Shown here: piece by piece, positions 7,088-15,456 of the stretch
Numbering within the stretch: position 1 is the first letter of the stretch
Layout: every line of letters begins with the position of its first letter
Assembly: GCA_035703755.1 (NCBI GenBank)
Contig: DASSXP010000288.1
Location: 1 to 20,951 of the forward strand
Origin: DASSBG01 sp035703755
Lineage (GTDB): Bacteria; Pseudomonadota; Gammaproteobacteria; Xanthomonadales; Rhodanobacteraceae
Direction of reading: 5' to 3'
DNA: 20,951 nucleotides
The notes under the pieces: model-generated
Database searches by the model: none
The model's input: only the letters and a program-made list of their open reading frames with translations
Told to the model about the DNA's origin: nothing
Made by a program: the position numbers and the translations under genes

Positions 7088-8239
7088 TCACATTGAAGTC
7101 AGCGACGCCATGATCGACGCCATCAACAAGCCGAAGCCGGTACCGAGGATATAGCCGAGCAGGGCCAGCAGGATGCCGACCGGCACCAGCGAGCGGGAGT
7201 AGGCGGCGGCGAGGATCGGCGTTGCCGCCACCCCGCCGATGTGCGCCAGTGAGGCGATGCCGCACAGGTACAGGTCGAAATGGAACAGCCGTGCGGCCAG
7301 CACCAGCAGAGCGGCATGGATGGCGATCACGCTGACACCGCACAACAGGTACAGCGGCGCATCGGCGATGCCGTGGAAGTTGCTTTGCGAGGCCAGCACC
7401 GCCACCACCACGATCAGCAGTGCGCTGGAAATGCGCTCCGCGCCCGGATAACGCGCCAACGGCGTGTGCGCCGCCACCAAGCCCAGCCCGGTGGCGATCA
7501 GAATGGTCCAGGTGGCCGCGCTGATGATGCCGGTGGCCGGCAGCAAGGCGCCGAGCCAGGCCGAGGCGCTGGCCGCCAACAGGGCAAGGCCCAGCCACAG
7601 CAACACGCTTTCGACGGTGGGTGGCGCCTTGGCGGCGGTCTCGGCCACCGCGATGTCGGCGCTGGAGCTGGCACGCGTCCAGCGGTTGAAGGCGGGCGCC
7701 AGCCGCGCCACCGAAAACAGCACCGCCACCCACATGGAATAACACAAGGCATCGGTCAGCAGCGAAAAAGTCAGCAGGTCGTCGCGCATGCCGATGGCCT
7801 GCTTGACCGCGATCATGTTGGCGGTGCCGCCGACCCAGCTGCCGGACAATGCCGCCAGCGGCTGCCAGGTGTCGCCCGGCATGAAGCGGTGGAACAACAG
7901 AAACACCAGCAGGAAGGCCACGAACAGGCTCACCGTGCAGCAGGCGAACACGCCCAGCACCCGCGGCCCCAGCGCGAAGATCGCCCGCAAATCGCAATTG
8001 ATCATCAGCAGGAACAGCAGCGCCGGCACCAGTTGCCCGGTGATCATCTTCTGCGCCACGCGAATCTCGCCGCCCACTTGCCACACGCCGGACGCTGCCA
8101 GCGCGGTGACCAGCAAATACGTCATCACGATGGGCGGCATCACCTCAAACAGGCGCCAGCCGGTGCGCCGCTCCAGCAACGGGAAAATGCCGGCGCACAG
8201 CAGCATCAAGGCGAGATAAGGCCAGACCGTCTGAATCAT
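7088..8239 (-). CDS. DUF819-family inner-membrane permease
   Basis: A 383-residue, almost wholly hydrophobic protein with about ten predicted helices. Two similar Gly-rich motifs occur in the two halves: SGSWVGGTANMIAVKQAI (N141 within it) and ASLAHIGGVAATPILAAAY (near residues 325-345). Such paired motifs are typical of DUF819 proteins and suggest an inverted-repeat transporter with discontinuous helices. The family's substrate is not known to me. I chose ATG 8239 because GGGGA sits upstream and the putative promoter starts transcription near 8271; the ATG at 8302 would lie upstream of that site. As the first gene of an operon with an exported endopeptidase and a cytoplasmic dipeptide epimerase, it is the best candidate here for moving L-Ala-D-Glu across the inner membrane. 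That substrate is inference. Confidence 0.88.
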   Translation of the reverse strand: MIQTVWPYLALMLLCAGIFPLLERRTGWRLFEVMPPIVMTYLLVTALAASGVWQVGGEIRVAQKMITGQLVPALLFLLMINCDLRAIFALGPRVLGVFACCTVSLFVAFLLVFLLFHRFMPGDTWQPLAALSGSWVGGTANMIAVKQAIGMRDDLLTFSLLTDALCYSMWVAVLFSVARLAPAFNRWTRASSSADIAVAETAAKAPPTVESVLLWLGLALLAASASAWLGALLPATGIISAATWTILIATGLGLVAAHTPLARYPGAERISSALLIVVVAVLASQSNFHGIADAPLYLLCGVSVIAIHAALLVLAARLFHFDLYLCGIASLAHIGGVAATPILAAAYSRSLVPVGILLALLGYILGTGFGLLMASIMASLTSM

Positions 8240-8277
8240 GGATTCCCCGTTATTCCATCGCGGATGACGTGCTTGGC

Positions 8278-8307
8278 AGAATAGGTGATTCCATGCAAGC
8301 AAGTAAA
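8278..8307 (-). promoter_or_regulatory. Putative sigma-70 promoter of the minus-strand operon
   Basis: On the minus strand TTTACT (8307-8302) is separated by 18 bases from TATTCT (8283-8278). A start site near 8271 would leave a leader of about 32 bases before the DUF819 ATG at 8239. The match to consensus is fair, and the call rests on position and spacing only. I found no clear operator palindrome for the RpiR protein nearby. Confidence 0.45.
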
Positions 8308-8319
8308 GAGCATAAATTA

Positions 8320-8348
8320 TTGACTCCGTATTGAGGCCGTGTTAAACA
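8320..8348 (+). promoter_or_regulatory. Putative sigma-70 promoter of the transglutaminase/TonB receptor operon
   Basis: TTGACT (8320-8325) is followed after 17 bases by TAAACA (8343-8348). Transcription would begin near 8355, downstream of the GTG at 8349. This supports translation from GTG 8388 with a leader of roughly 33 bases. The -35 match is strong and the -10 match is moderate. It lies back to back with the minus-strand promoter, so a single regulator could act on both. Confidence 0.45.
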
Positions 8349-8387
8349 GTGTTTCAAGAGCCTTCGTGCGCGCTGGATTGGGTCAAC

Positions 8388-9887
8388 GTGAGAAGCAGGT
8401 TCACTCGGGCGGCCACGGCGCGGCGGTATCGATCCCTCCTCGGTATCGTCGTGTCCGTGGGCGTTTTCTGGATGACTGGTGCGGTCGGCGCTCACGCGCC
8501 TGCCGTGCCCGGGGCCATTGGCGAGGTGATCCGCCTGGTTGATGCCGGCCAGTTCACATCGGCCGAGACCCGCATTGCCATCGCGTTGGCCGATCAATCC
8601 CTCGCACCCGAGCAGCGTAGCGCCTATGCGTGGCAGCGCGAGCGGATGCGACGCATTCGTCTGGATTTCAGCCTCGACCGTGCCGCTGCCGAAGCCCGCG
8701 TGCGAGCGCAAGTGGCGGAGCTCAGCGGCGCCGAATTTGCCGACTGGGACGCGCATGGGTATCTGGAGCATCTGTTGATCGATGGCCAGATGCGCTGGTT
8801 CCGGCGCGGCACCAGCAACTTGTTTCTGCTGAGCGAGGCGGCCCGGGCACGCCGCGCCACGCCGATGGCCTCCAGCGACAGCCCGTTGCAGACGCTCAAC
8901 CCCTATCACGTCGAGGTGGTGGCGGCTGCCAGGCAAAGCGGCCAGGCGCATCTGCTGCCACGCCGCTTCCACATCACCCAGAGCCTGACCGTCAACGCCG
9001 ATGCGGTGCCGGATGGCGAAACCCTGCGCGTGTGGATTCCGTATCCGCAAGAACTGCCGGGGCAGCAAGAAGACCTGCGCTTCATGGCCAGCGTACCGGC
9101 CGCGCATCAAATCGCCCCGGCGGGTACCGCGCAACGCACCGTGTATCTTGAGCAGCGCGCGCGCAAAGGCCAGCCGACCGTATTCAAGATCGACTACGCG
9201 CTCACCGTCTACGCCCAGTACACGCAGGTCGATCCGGCCAGGGTCGCCGCGCTCAAGCTGACACCGGACTTGGCGCCCTACGTAGCCGAGCGCCCGCCAC
9301 ACATCGTTTTCACCCAGGCCATGCGGGTGTTCTCGCGGCAAATCGTCGGCGACGAAACCAACCCTTGGCGCATCGCGCAGAAACTCTACGCCGCGGTCGA
9401 TGCGATTCCGTGGGCCGGCGCGCGCGAATACTCCACCATCTCCAACCTCAGCGACTACACCCTGCACGCCGGTCACGGCGATTGCGGCCAGCAAACCCTG
9501 CTGCTGATGACGCTGTTGCGCCTCAACGGCATTCCGACGCGCTGGCAATCCGGCGCCATGTTTTCGCCCGGCGACTACTGGAACATCCACGACTGGGGCT
9601 GGCTGTACATCGCGCCCTACGGCTGGCTGCCGATGGACGTCACCTTCGGCCGGCTGGCGAGCGCCGATGCAGCCGTCGCCGGCTTCTATCTTGGCGGCCT
9701 CGACGGCTACCGCGTCGCCTTCAACAACGATTACGGCCAGCCATTGGTGCCGGCCAAACACAGCTTCCGTTCCGACAACGTCGATTCCCAGCGCGGCGAA
9801 GTCGAGTGGCAAGGCGGCAACCTGTATTACGACCAGTGGGACTACGACTTCGTCGCCAAACCACTGTCCAGCACACCACAACCATAA
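8388..9887 (+). CDS. Secreted transglutaminase-like (papain-fold) protein
   Basis: A 499-residue protein counted from GTG 8388. That start gives a standard export signal: an Arg-rich n-region, then a hydrophobic stretch SLLGIVVSVGVFWMTGAVGAHA. A GTG at 8349 in the same frame would add 13 residues but lies on top of the putative promoter. Residues ~35-180 are helical and of unknown type, and ~195-300 look beta-rich. The C-terminal transglutaminase core has C366 in GHGDCGQQT, H401 in WNIHDWGW and D417 in PMDVTFG, a complete Cys-His-Asp triad. Bacterial members of this fold often act as cysteine proteases or amidases and do not necessarily cross-link. The gene is 21 bases upstream of the TonB receptor, so it probably acts in the periplasm or at the surface with that receptor, perhaps trimming the imported peptide. 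Confidence 0.85.
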   Translation: MRSRFTRAATARRYRSLLGIVVSVGVFWMTGAVGAHAPAVPGAIGEVIRLVDAGQFTSAETRIAIALADQSLAPEQRSAYAWQRERMRRIRLDFSLDRAAAEARVRAQVAELSGAEFADWDAHGYLEHLLIDGQMRWFRRGTSNLFLLSEAARARRATPMASSDSPLQTLNPYHVEVVAAARQSGQAHLLPRRFHITQSLTVNADAVPDGETLRVWIPYPQELPGQQEDLRFMASVPAAHQIAPAGTAQRTVYLEQRARKGQPTVFKIDYALTVYAQYTQVDPARVAALKLTPDLAPYVAERPPHIVFTQAMRVFSRQIVGDETNPWRIAQKLYAAVDAIPWAGAREYSTISNLSDYTLHAGHGDCGQQTLLLMTLLRLNGIPTRWQSGAMFSPGDYWNIHDWGWLYIAPYGWLPMDVTFGRLASADAAVAGFYLGGLDGYRVAFNNDYGQPLVPAKHSFRSDNVDSQRGEVEWQGGNLYYDQWDYDFVAKPLSSTPQP

Positions 9888-9908
9888 AGCACCGTCCGGG
9901 GAGAGGAT

Positions 9909-12900
9909 ATGAGCAGCACCCGAAATTTGCGCAAGACCGTACTCAGCATGGCCATGGGCCTGTGCCTGACATCGCTGGTTGCGGCACCCGTGATCGCCCA
10001 GTCTGTCACCGGCGCAGTGGCCGGTCACGCCGACGCGGGGGCCCAGATCACCATCACCAACAAGTCCACCGGCATGACGCGCTCGGTGACGGTCAGCGAA
10101 GATGGCACCTATCGCCTGAGTCAGCTGCCGGTGGGTGATTACAGCCTGCAATTCGGCCGCGGCGGACAAGCGGTGGGGCAACCGGTTTCGGTTGTCGTGT
10201 CACTGGGCGGAACCACCACGGTGAATCTCGGCAACAGCGGCGATGTGGTCAATCTGGATGCAATTGCGGTGGTGGGATCGAGCGTCATCAACCGTGTTGA
10301 CGTGTACTCCACCGAGACGGCTACCAACATCAATCGGGAAGAACTGGCGCGTTTGCCGGTGGATCAGAATCTCACGTCCGTCGCTTTGCTGGCGCCGGGC
10401 GTGGTGCAGTCCGGTGCCAGCTTTGGCGGATTGACCTTTGGTGGCTCGTCGGTGGCGGAGAATGTCGTCTACATCAACGGTCTTGATGTCACCGATCCGT
10501 ATCGTCGGCAGGGCTTCTCCACGGTGCCGTTCGAGTTCTTCGACCAGTTCCAGGTCAAGACCGGCGGTTACTCGGCGGAATTCGGCCGCAGCACCGGCGG
10601 CGTCATCAACGCCGTCACCCGTTCCGGCGGCAATGAGTTCCACTTCGGTGCCGGCATGACGTTGGAGCCATCGTCCTGGGCCGCGCCACGCAAGGACCAC
10701 TTCCACAAGGACGGAACGCTGGATGAGCGTGACCGGACCAGCCGCGACGAAAGCCCCTTTTACAAGGCCAACGTCTGGGCGTCCGGCCCGATCGTGAAGG
10801 ACAAGCTGTTCTTCTTTGCCATGTATGAAAAGCGTGACAACGATTCACAGGACATCGACACGACCGAGGCATGGAAGACCAAGAGCGACAATGATTTCTG
10901 GGGTGCCAAAATCGACTGGCACATCAACGACAATCACTTGCTGGAGCTGCTGGGTTTCTCCGACAAGGCCGACACGACCACCACACATTACGGATACGAC
11001 TGGGACAATGCGAAGTTCGGCAACGAACTGGGCTCCGGCAACGATGGTTCGGGTGGCGACAACGGTTCTTTGACCTACACCGGCCACTTTGGTCAGAACT
11101 TCGTGGCCAAGGCGATGTACGGCATCAACAAGCGCAGCGCCACCAGTGGCAGCCCATGGGACGCCGATTGCAGCATCGTCAGTCGTGACAGCAGCTACAC
11201 CAGCCTGTTTGGCGAGGCCACCGAACTGGAAGGTTGTCATCCGACCAACAGCAGCATCAGCAACCGCTACGACGAGCGCAAGGCCACCCGGCTCGACTTC
11301 GAATGGACCTTGGGGGACCACCTGCTGCGCTTTGGCCTTGATCAGGAGATCATGGATTCCAACAGTACGCGGGTGTATCCCGGCGATGGCGTGAGCTACA
11401 CCGTGCTCGGCATCTCGGCCGATGCCAGCGCCGAGGATCGCGTGTTGCCAAACGGCAGCGTGATTCCCGACAACGTGAACGCCTACATCGATGCCCGTCA
11501 CTACATCACCGGTGCACCGGTCAGCACCGAGGCACAAGCCGTATATGTCGAGGATAACTGGAACGTCACGCCAAGCTTGTTGTTGAACCTGGGCCTGCGC
11601 GCCGACAAGTTCCACAACAAGTTGGCCTCGGGCGCCACCTTTGCCAAGGCGGATTTTTCCGACATGATCTCGCCGCGCGTCGGTTTCAGCTGGGACATGA
11701 CGGGTGATGGCACCACCAAGTTGTTCGGCAATGCCGGTCGCTATTATTTGCCGTTGACCAACAAGTTGACCGACTATTTCGGTGGCGGCACCACGGACGA
11801 ACACACCTACTACGTCTTGAACGGCTGGACCGAGAAAACCGATCCAGTGAATGGCAGCACGTACCTGTTCCCCGACATCGGCGAGCAGATGGGGTCGGTG
11901 GACACGACTGGCAATGTGCCCGCGCCGGAAGACGTTCGCACGGCGGTTGCACGGGATCTCAAGCAAGTGTTCCAGGATGAGTTCATCCTTGGCTTCCAGC
12001 GCGCCATCAACCAGACCTGGTCGTATGGCGTCAATGCCACCTATCGGCGCATGACCCGCACCGTGGAAGACGTGCGCATCAACCATGTCGAAGGTTGTGA
12101 CTGGTACTCCGGTGACTGGCCCATCCTCAATCCCGGTGACACCAATACCTTGTGGTGCCCGGACACCGACAGTTGGGTCACCTTCGATTCTTCCAAGGAT
12201 GGCTATCAGGCCACCGGCAGTGGCTTGATCATGGGCTACAAGAAACCGAAGCGCACCTACAAGGCGGTGGAGTTCCAGATCGACCGCGCCTGGGATGACA
12301 AGTGGGCGTTCAATGCGAGCTACTTGTGGTCCAAGAGCGAAGGCAACATGGAAGGCCCGGTGAACTCGGATACCGGCTACAACGACACCAATCTGGTGCA
12401 GTACTACGACCACCCGGCTGTCAACGAACGTTACGGCGTGTTGTTCAATGATCATCGCCACCAGTTGAAGTTGCGTGGCAGCTACAGGCTCAACGATCAA
12501 TGGAGCTTCGGTGCGACGTTCACGGCCATTTCCGGCGGCCCGATCAGTGCGTATGGCGTGCGCTGGCCGGATGACAATCGCAGTGCGGGCGGCCCGAGTG
12601 AGTACAGTGGTGGTGGATCGGGCTGGTTGTGCGAAGCCGATTGCGGCGACTGGACCACACGCAAGCTGGTCTACTCACCGCTGGGCGCCTACGGACGCAT
12701 GCCGTGGGTCAAGGATCTCAGCCTCAATGTGACCTGGGATGTACCGGTCTCGGTGGGGGACCTGAAAGCCCGCTTCTCGGTCTACAACGCGCTCAACAGC
12801 CAGGCCGTCGTCAACGTGCATTCGCGCTACGAGAGCACGCCGGGCGTGAAGATGCCGTACTTTGGCGAAGGCAAGGGCTGGCAGTCGCCGCGTTACATGC

Positions 12901-12926
12901 AGTTGACCATCAGTTACAACTACTGA
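9909..12926 (+). CDS. Oar-like TonB-dependent outer-membrane receptor
   Basis: A 1005-residue receptor. The signal peptide ends near residue 30 (VIAQ). A carboxypeptidase-regulatory-like domain (~32-110, with DGTYRLSQLPVGDYSL) precedes the plug (~115-240, with YINGLDVTDPYRR and KTGGYSAEFGRSTGGVINAVT). The rest is a long beta-barrel ending in the aromatic LTISYNY. This is the Oar/OmpA-related TonB family layout common in Xanthomonadales. Several cysteines lie in likely extracellular loops (for example ADCSI, EGCDWY, LCEADCGDW), suggesting loop disulfides. The start has GGGAG 5 bases upstream. The substrate is not readable from the sequence. Oar-like receptors are generally linked to peptides or proteins, which fits an uptake role for the surrounding peptidases. 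A strong terminator follows. Confidence 0.93.
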   Translation: MSSTRNLRKTVLSMAMGLCLTSLVAAPVIAQSVTGAVAGHADAGAQITITNKSTGMTRSVTVSEDGTYRLSQLPVGDYSLQFGRGGQAVGQPVSVVVSLGGTTTVNLGNSGDVVNLDAIAVVGSSVINRVDVYSTETATNINREELARLPVDQNLTSVALLAPGVVQSGASFGGLTFGGSSVAENVVYINGLDVTDPYRRQGFSTVPFEFFDQFQVKTGGYSAEFGRSTGGVINAVTRSGGNEFHFGAGMTLEPSSWAAPRKDHFHKDGTLDERDRTSRDESPFYKANVWASGPIVKDKLFFFAMYEKRDNDSQDIDTTEAWKTKSDNDFWGAKIDWHINDNHLLELLGFSDKADTTTTHYGYDWDNAKFGNELGSGNDGSGGDNGSLTYTGHFGQNFVAKAMYGINKRSATSGSPWDADCSIVSRDSSYTSLFGEATELEGCHPTNSSISNRYDERKATRLDFEWTLGDHLLRFGLDQEIMDSNSTRVYPGDGVSYTVLGISADASAEDRVLPNGSVIPDNVNAYIDARHYITGAPVSTEAQAVYVEDNWNVTPSLLLNLGLRADKFHNKLASGATFAKADFSDMISPRVGFSWDMTGDGTTKLFGNAGRYYLPLTNKLTDYFGGGTTDEHTYYVLNGWTEKTDPVNGSTYLFPDIGEQMGSVDTTGNVPAPEDVRTAVARDLKQVFQDEFILGFQRAINQTWSYGVNATYRRMTRTVEDVRINHVEGCDWYSGDWPILNPGDTNTLWCPDTDSWVTFDSSKDGYQATGSGLIMGYKKPKRTYKAVEFQIDRAWDDKWAFNASYLWSKSEGNMEGPVNSDTGYNDTNLVQYYDHPAVNERYGVLFNDHRHQLKLRGSYRLNDQWSFGATFTAISGGPISAYGVRWPDDNRSAGGPSEYSGGGSGWLCEADCGDWTTRKLVYSPLGAYGRMPWVKDLSLNVTWDVPVSVGDLKARFSVYNALNSQAVVNVHSRYESTPGVKMPYFGEGKGWQSPRYMQLTISYNY

Positions 12927-12936
12927 GTGCGAACCC

Positions 12937-12969
12937 ACGGCGGCCTGCATGTCGGGCCGCCGTCTTTTT
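12937..12969 (+). terminator. Intrinsic terminator after the TonB receptor gene
   Basis: A perfect 9-bp stem, ACGGCGGCC (12937-12945) with GGCCGCCGT (12955-12963), encloses a 9-base loop and is followed by CTTTTTG with five T residues. It begins 10 bases after the receptor stop. It separates the receptor from lysA, so lysA needs read-through or a promoter of its own. Confidence 0.9.
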
Positions 12970-12982
12970 GACTGGATCAAAC

Positions 12983-14245
12983 ATGCTGGCAAGTGCTGAC
13001 GCCGACGTGACATGGTGCGAAGGTGTTGATTTGTTGATGCTCGCCGAGCGCGTGGGAACGCCGCTCCATGCCTACTCGGCGAATGCGATTCGTGCCCGCA
13101 TCCGCGCGTTGAAGGGTGCCTTTGACGGGTTGGATGTCGGTATCTGCTATGCGGTCAAGGCCAACGCCAATGTGGCGATTCTGCATTTGATGGATGATGC
13201 CGGGCTTGGCGCTGACATCGTCTCGGTGGGTGAGCTCCAGCGCTGTCTGCGCGCAGGCATTCTGCCGGGGCGGATTGTTTTCTCCGGCGTCGGCAAGCAG
13301 CAAGATGAAATTGACGTTGCACTGGCAGCCGGTGTGGCGCGCTTCAACGTTGAGTCGTTCGACGAGCTTGAGCTGATCGAACGGGTGGCGGCGCGCAGGC
13401 AACAAATCGCCATCGTCGCGGTGCGCATCAACCCCGATGTTGATGCCCTGACCCACGCCAAGATTTCCACCGGCAAGGCGGAGAACAAGTTCGGCGTGAC
13501 GCTGGCCGAGGCGCGACGCTGGTTCGACAGTGCCGCCGGCCGGCCGCATGTGCAGCTGGACGGGCTGCATGTCCATATCGGCTCGCAGCTGCTCGATCTC
13601 GCGCCGTTGCGCCAGGCCCTGCGGCGGGTCGATGCTTTCCGTCGTGAGCTGGTCGCGGCCGGGTATCTGATCCGTTCCATTGATGTCGGCGGCGGTTTGG
13701 GCGTGCGCTATCGCGATGGCGAGGTGCCGCCCACGGCGCAGGCGTATGCCGACGTGATTCGGGAAACCCTGGGCGACTTCGACGGCCGCATCCTGCTCGA
13801 ACCCGGCCGCTGGCTGGTGGCCGAGGCTGGCGTGCTGCTGACCCGGGTGATCCGCGTCAAGCACGGCGAGAGCCGGTGTTTCCTGGTGCTGGATGCGGCC
13901 ATGAACGATCTCGCGCGGCCCGCGTTGTACGATGCCTGGCACGACATCGAGCCGGTATCGAACCGGGATCGGGCGGCGCGGGTTTACGATGTCGTCGGCC
14001 CGGTCTGCGAGACCGGCGACACCTTTGCGGCCGCGCGGGAAATGCCCGAGTGCCGCGCCGGCGAGTTGGTGATGATCCGCACCACCGGCGCGTATGGGGC
14101 CGCCATGGCCTCGACCTACAACGCGCGGCCGCTGGCGGCCGAGGTACTGCTCGATCAAGGCCGCTACGCGGTCATACGCCGCCGCCAGAGTCTGGATGAA
14201 ATGATGGCCGGAGAACACGCAGCCGATCGCTGGGAGACACCATGA
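12983..14245 (+). CDS. lysA: Diaminopimelate decarboxylase
   Basis: A 420-residue PLP enzyme of the alanine-racemase fold III group that converts meso-DAP to L-lysine and CO2 in the cytoplasm. Visible landmarks are the PLP lysine K59 in YAVKANAN, GADIVSVGEL, HIGSQ, the phosphate-binding GGGLGVRY, LEPGRW, C342 in VVGPVCETGD (supplied across the dimer), and the C-terminal GAYGAAMASTYNARP. Length and motifs match standard LysA. I chose ATG 12983 as the first start after the terminator, though no strong ribosome-binding site is visible. The stop overlaps the next start as ATGA (14242-14245). Co-transcription with an exported dipeptidase and a D-Ala-D-Ala dipeptidase suggests this copy may serve DAP released from cell-wall peptides and not only lysine biosynthesis. 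That is an inference. Confidence 0.93.
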   Translation: MLASADADVTWCEGVDLLMLAERVGTPLHAYSANAIRARIRALKGAFDGLDVGICYAVKANANVAILHLMDDAGLGADIVSVGELQRCLRAGILPGRIVFSGVGKQQDEIDVALAAGVARFNVESFDELELIERVAARRQQIAIVAVRINPDVDALTHAKISTGKAENKFGVTLAEARRWFDSAAGRPHVQLDGLHVHIGSQLLDLAPLRQALRRVDAFRRELVAAGYLIRSIDVGGGLGVRYRDGEVPPTAQAYADVIRETLGDFDGRILLEPGRWLVAEAGVLLTRVIRVKHGESRCFLVLDAAMNDLARPALYDAWHDIEPVSNRDRAARVYDVVGPVCETGDTFAAAREMPECRAGELVMIRTTGAYGAAMASTYNARPLAAEVLLDQGRYAVIRRRQSLDEMMAGEHAADRWETP

Positions 14246-15456
14246 ATCCGTTTCACACCCGTTGTGCATCCATGTTGCTGGCCTTGTCCCTGTCGGCGGC
14301 GGCCAGTGCCCAGACAGCGCCGCCGATCACCATCGACACCCACGTCGACATTCCATTCACCTACATGCTCGACCCGCGCTTCGATGTCGGCAAGGACACC
14401 GCGCTCAAGGTCGACCTCGGCAAGATGGAGCAGGGCGGCTTGAATGCGGCTTTCTTCGTCATCTGGACGCCGCAGGGGCCGCTGACCAAAGACGGCTACG
14501 CCAAAGTCGTCGAGCAGGCGGAGATGAAATACGAGGCGATCGGCCGCATGCTGATGCTGTACCCCGATCGCATCCGTCTCGCCACCAGCCCGGCGCAGGT
14601 GCTGGCCAACCACAAGGCGGGCTTGTTGTCGGCGATGATCGGCATCGAGAACAGTTATTCGCTCGGGCACGATTTGCATCGCCTCGACGCCAGCTACGAC
14701 CGTGGCGCGCGTTACGTGGGCCTGGTGCACGTCGGCAACAACGATCTGTGCAGCAGTTCGCAGCCCGACACCGAACACGGCGAAGCGGCCATGAACAGCG
14801 CGGACGATCACGGCATGACCGCGTTCGGTCGGGCCGTGGTCAAGCGCGCCAATCAACTGGGCATGATGGTCGATGTCTCGCACGCCTCCGACAACTGCGT
14901 GCGCGATGCATTGAAGACTTCCGCCGCGCCAATCATTGCCTCGCACTCGGGCGCCCGCGCCTTGCTCGACCATCCGCGCAATCTGCCCGACGACTTGCTG
15001 AAGGCCATCGCCGCCAAGGGCGGGGTGATCCAGGCGGTTGCCTACAAGGAGTTCCTGAAAGACGATCCCGGCCGGCGCAAAGCTGAGGAAGCCTTGCAAC
15101 AGCGCATCGCCAAGCGCATGGGTCAGGCCGAATACGACAGCGACGCCGACGATTATCTGTCGATCACCCAAGCCGGCATGGCCGCCATCGAAGCGGAGTT
15201 TCCGTTGCCGACCGTGGACGACTACGTCAAGCAGATTCGCCACATGGTCGAGGTCGCTGGCATCGACCACGTCGGCATCGCCTCCGATTTTGACGGCGGC
15301 GGCGGTATCACCGGCTGGGACAACGCCGCCGAAACGCCGAACCTGACCGCTGCACTGCGCAAGGCCGGCTTCAGCGACGCCGACATTGCCAAGCTGTGGG
15401 GTGGCAACCTGCTGCGGGTATGGCGTGAGGTTGAACGGCGTGCCGCGGGCGACTGA
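14242..15456 (+). CDS. Secreted M19 (renal-type) membrane dipeptidase
   Basis: A 404-residue zinc dipeptidase with an export signal (hydrophobic MLLALSLSAAASA, cleavage before QTAPP). Metal and active-site residues of family M19 are present: H34 and D36 in DTHVD, E136 in GIEN, H214 in DVSHAS, H235 in ASHSGAR, and D349 in ASDFDG. M19 enzymes split dipeptides and are unusual in accepting D-residues at the C-terminal position. L-Ala-D-Glu-like or Ala-D-Ala-like products of cell-wall breakdown are therefore plausible substrates. It should act in the periplasm or at the outer membrane. The start overlaps the lysA stop by ATGA. The 3' end overlaps the next gene by 17 bases, so the three genes are very probably one transcript. 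Confidence 0.93.
   Translation: MNPFHTRCASMLLALSLSAAASAQTAPPITIDTHVDIPFTYMLDPRFDVGKDTALKVDLGKMEQGGLNAAFFVIWTPQGPLTKDGYAKVVEQAEMKYEAIGRMLMLYPDRIRLATSPAQVLANHKAGLLSAMIGIENSYSLGHDLHRLDASYDRGARYVGLVHVGNNDLCSSSQPDTEHGEAAMNSADDHGMTAFGRAVVKRANQLGMMVDVSHASDNCVRDALKTSAAPIIASHSGARALLDHPRNLPDDLLKAIAAKGGVIQAVAYKEFLKDDPGRRKAEEALQQRIAKRMGQAEYDSDADDYLSITQAGMAAIEAEFPLPTVDDYVKQIRHMVEVAGIDHVGIASDFDGGGGITGWDNAAETPNLTAALRKAGFSDADIAKLWGGNLLRVWREVERRAAGD

Noticed and set aside
8250..10181. A 643-codon minus-strand open frame
   Set aside because: It is antisense to the transglutaminase gene and the start of the receptor gene. Its content is a by-product of GC-rich codon use.
10845..12500. A 551-codon minus-strand open frame
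   Set aside because: It lies wholly inside the TonB receptor gene, which has clear motifs throughout, and the antisense product shows no domain.
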